Source of the DNA: Woeseiaceae bacterium
GTDB taxonomy: Bacteria; Pseudomonadota; Gammaproteobacteria; Steroidobacterales; Woeseiaceae
Direction: 5' to 3'
Assembly (NCBI GenBank): GCA_013001045.1
Contig: JABDNG010000064.1
Coordinates: 41,504 to 105,503 of the forward strand
DNA: 64,000 nucleotides
Both the position numbers and the translations under genes were made by a program. This document shows positions 63,189 to 64,000 of the stretch, one piece after another (position 1 is the first letter of the stretch; the number at the start of each line of letters is the position of its first letter). The notes under the pieces are model-generated. The model was not told the DNA's origin. It did no database searches and saw only the letters and a program-made list of their open reading frames with translations.

Positions 63189-64000
63189 ATGCTTATTTCG
63201 AAGTTACGCCACATTGGCGGCCGTTCCGTGCTGTTCATTCTAAGTTCATTGGCGCTGACACTGGCGGCGGCACCGGCTGCTGCTCAGGAAGACGACGACG
63301 ATATCGAAGAGATCACCGTCACCGGAACGCAGATCAAAGGTGCCGCTATTTCCGGGGCGCTGCCGGTATCGATTATTTCGGTGGCAGACATCGAGGCCTA
63401 CGGCATCGACTCCGGCGACGAGCTGCTGGATCTCATGCCCGAGAACGGCAATAACTTCTTCAACGAAGCTGAGAGCATCAGCGGCGGCGTCAACTCGGCC
63501 CGAGGCGACGTCGGTGCTTTCAACCTGCGCAGCATGGGCACAGGTAATACCCTTGTTCTGTTGAACGGTCGCCGCCTGGTACTCGCGCCCCAGTATCAAA
63601 CCGAGGAGATTGGCGGCAGCTTTGTTCCGGTCAACACGGTCAACTCGAACACGATTCCTGTCTTTGGTGTAGAGCGTGTTGAAGTGCTGCGTGAAGGCGC
63701 GTCGGCCATTTACGGCGCAGACGCCGTCGCCGGTGTTGTAAACACCGTACTGAGATCGGACCTCGAAGGTTTCGCGATTCGGACCAAGTTCAGCGAGTAC
63801 GATCATGTTCCTCGTAACGACACCAACGTAACGCTGGAATGGGGCAAGAACTTCAACGGCGGTGCGACTAATGTAGGCGTGTTCGTTAACTACCTCGACC
63901 GGGGCCGCGTCAATTCACAGGATGAGGCTCGCTGGGCAGACGCCGATTTTCGTTATCGAATTCCCGAGGGCTCGCCGTGGGAAGGCAATACGTCGTTTCG
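63189..64000 (+). CDS. TonB-dependent receptor, 3'-truncated by window edge
   Basis: Translated from ATG 63189: MLISKLRHIGGRSVLFILSSLALTLAAAPAAAQEDDDDIEEITVTGTQIKGAAISGALPVSIISVADIEAYGIDSGDELLDLMPENGNNFFNE...; no stop before 64000, absent from ORF track. Confidence 0.9.
   Translation, partial: MLISKLRHIGGRSVLFILSSLALTLAAAPAAAQEDDDDIEEITVTGTQIKGAAISGALPVSIISVADIEAYGIDSGDELLDLMPENGNNFFNEAESISGGVNSARGDVGAFNLRSMGTGNTLVLLNGRRLVLAPQYQTEEIGGSFVPVNTVNSNTIPVFGVERVEVLREGASAIYGADAVAGVVNTVLRSDLEGFAIRTKFSEYDHVPRNDTNVTLEWGKNFNGGATNVGVFVNYLDRGRVNSQDEARWADADFRYRIPEGSPWEGNTSF

Overview
The window is a contiguous stretch of a GC-rich proteobacterial chromosome, most likely a marine gammaproteobacterium. That placement is inferred from gene content such as ubiJ/ubiK, DUF484-xerC, algZR-hemCDXY and the marine-type sortase system. 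Most of it is housekeeping: gltBD, rpoH, ftsEX-ftsY, rsmD-coaD, mutM, rpmBG, radC, coaBC-dut, pyrE, xthA, trmB, ubiBJE, hslUV-xerC-dapF, algZR-hemCDXY, glnK-amtB and comM/yifB. No CRISPR array, prophage, rRNA or convincing tRNA was seen. The most unusual multi-gene system is a complete two-component system, VIT/vWA target and sortase cluster at 7052-12519. It matches the poorly understood 'proteobacterial dedicated sortase' system, with a non-canonical sorting motif (FPATA) and a candidate response-regulator box. Other points of interest: (i) a perfect CIRCE palindrome overlapping a sigma-E-like promoter upstream of rpoH; (ii) a sigma-54 promoter plus NtrC-like dyad upstream of torF-glnK-amtB; (iii) an outer-surface decaheme lipoprotein with a collagen-like Gly-X-Y spacer and one degenerate CXXCE site beside a Ca-loop-like insert; (iv) a 182-bp nested-palindrome, MITE-like element between two convergent genes; (v) a 58-aa zinc-ribbon gene and an rpmG gene missed by the ORF track; (vi) two paralogous orphan ParA ATPases. 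gltB (5' end) and a TonB-dependent receptor (3' end) are cut by the window edges.
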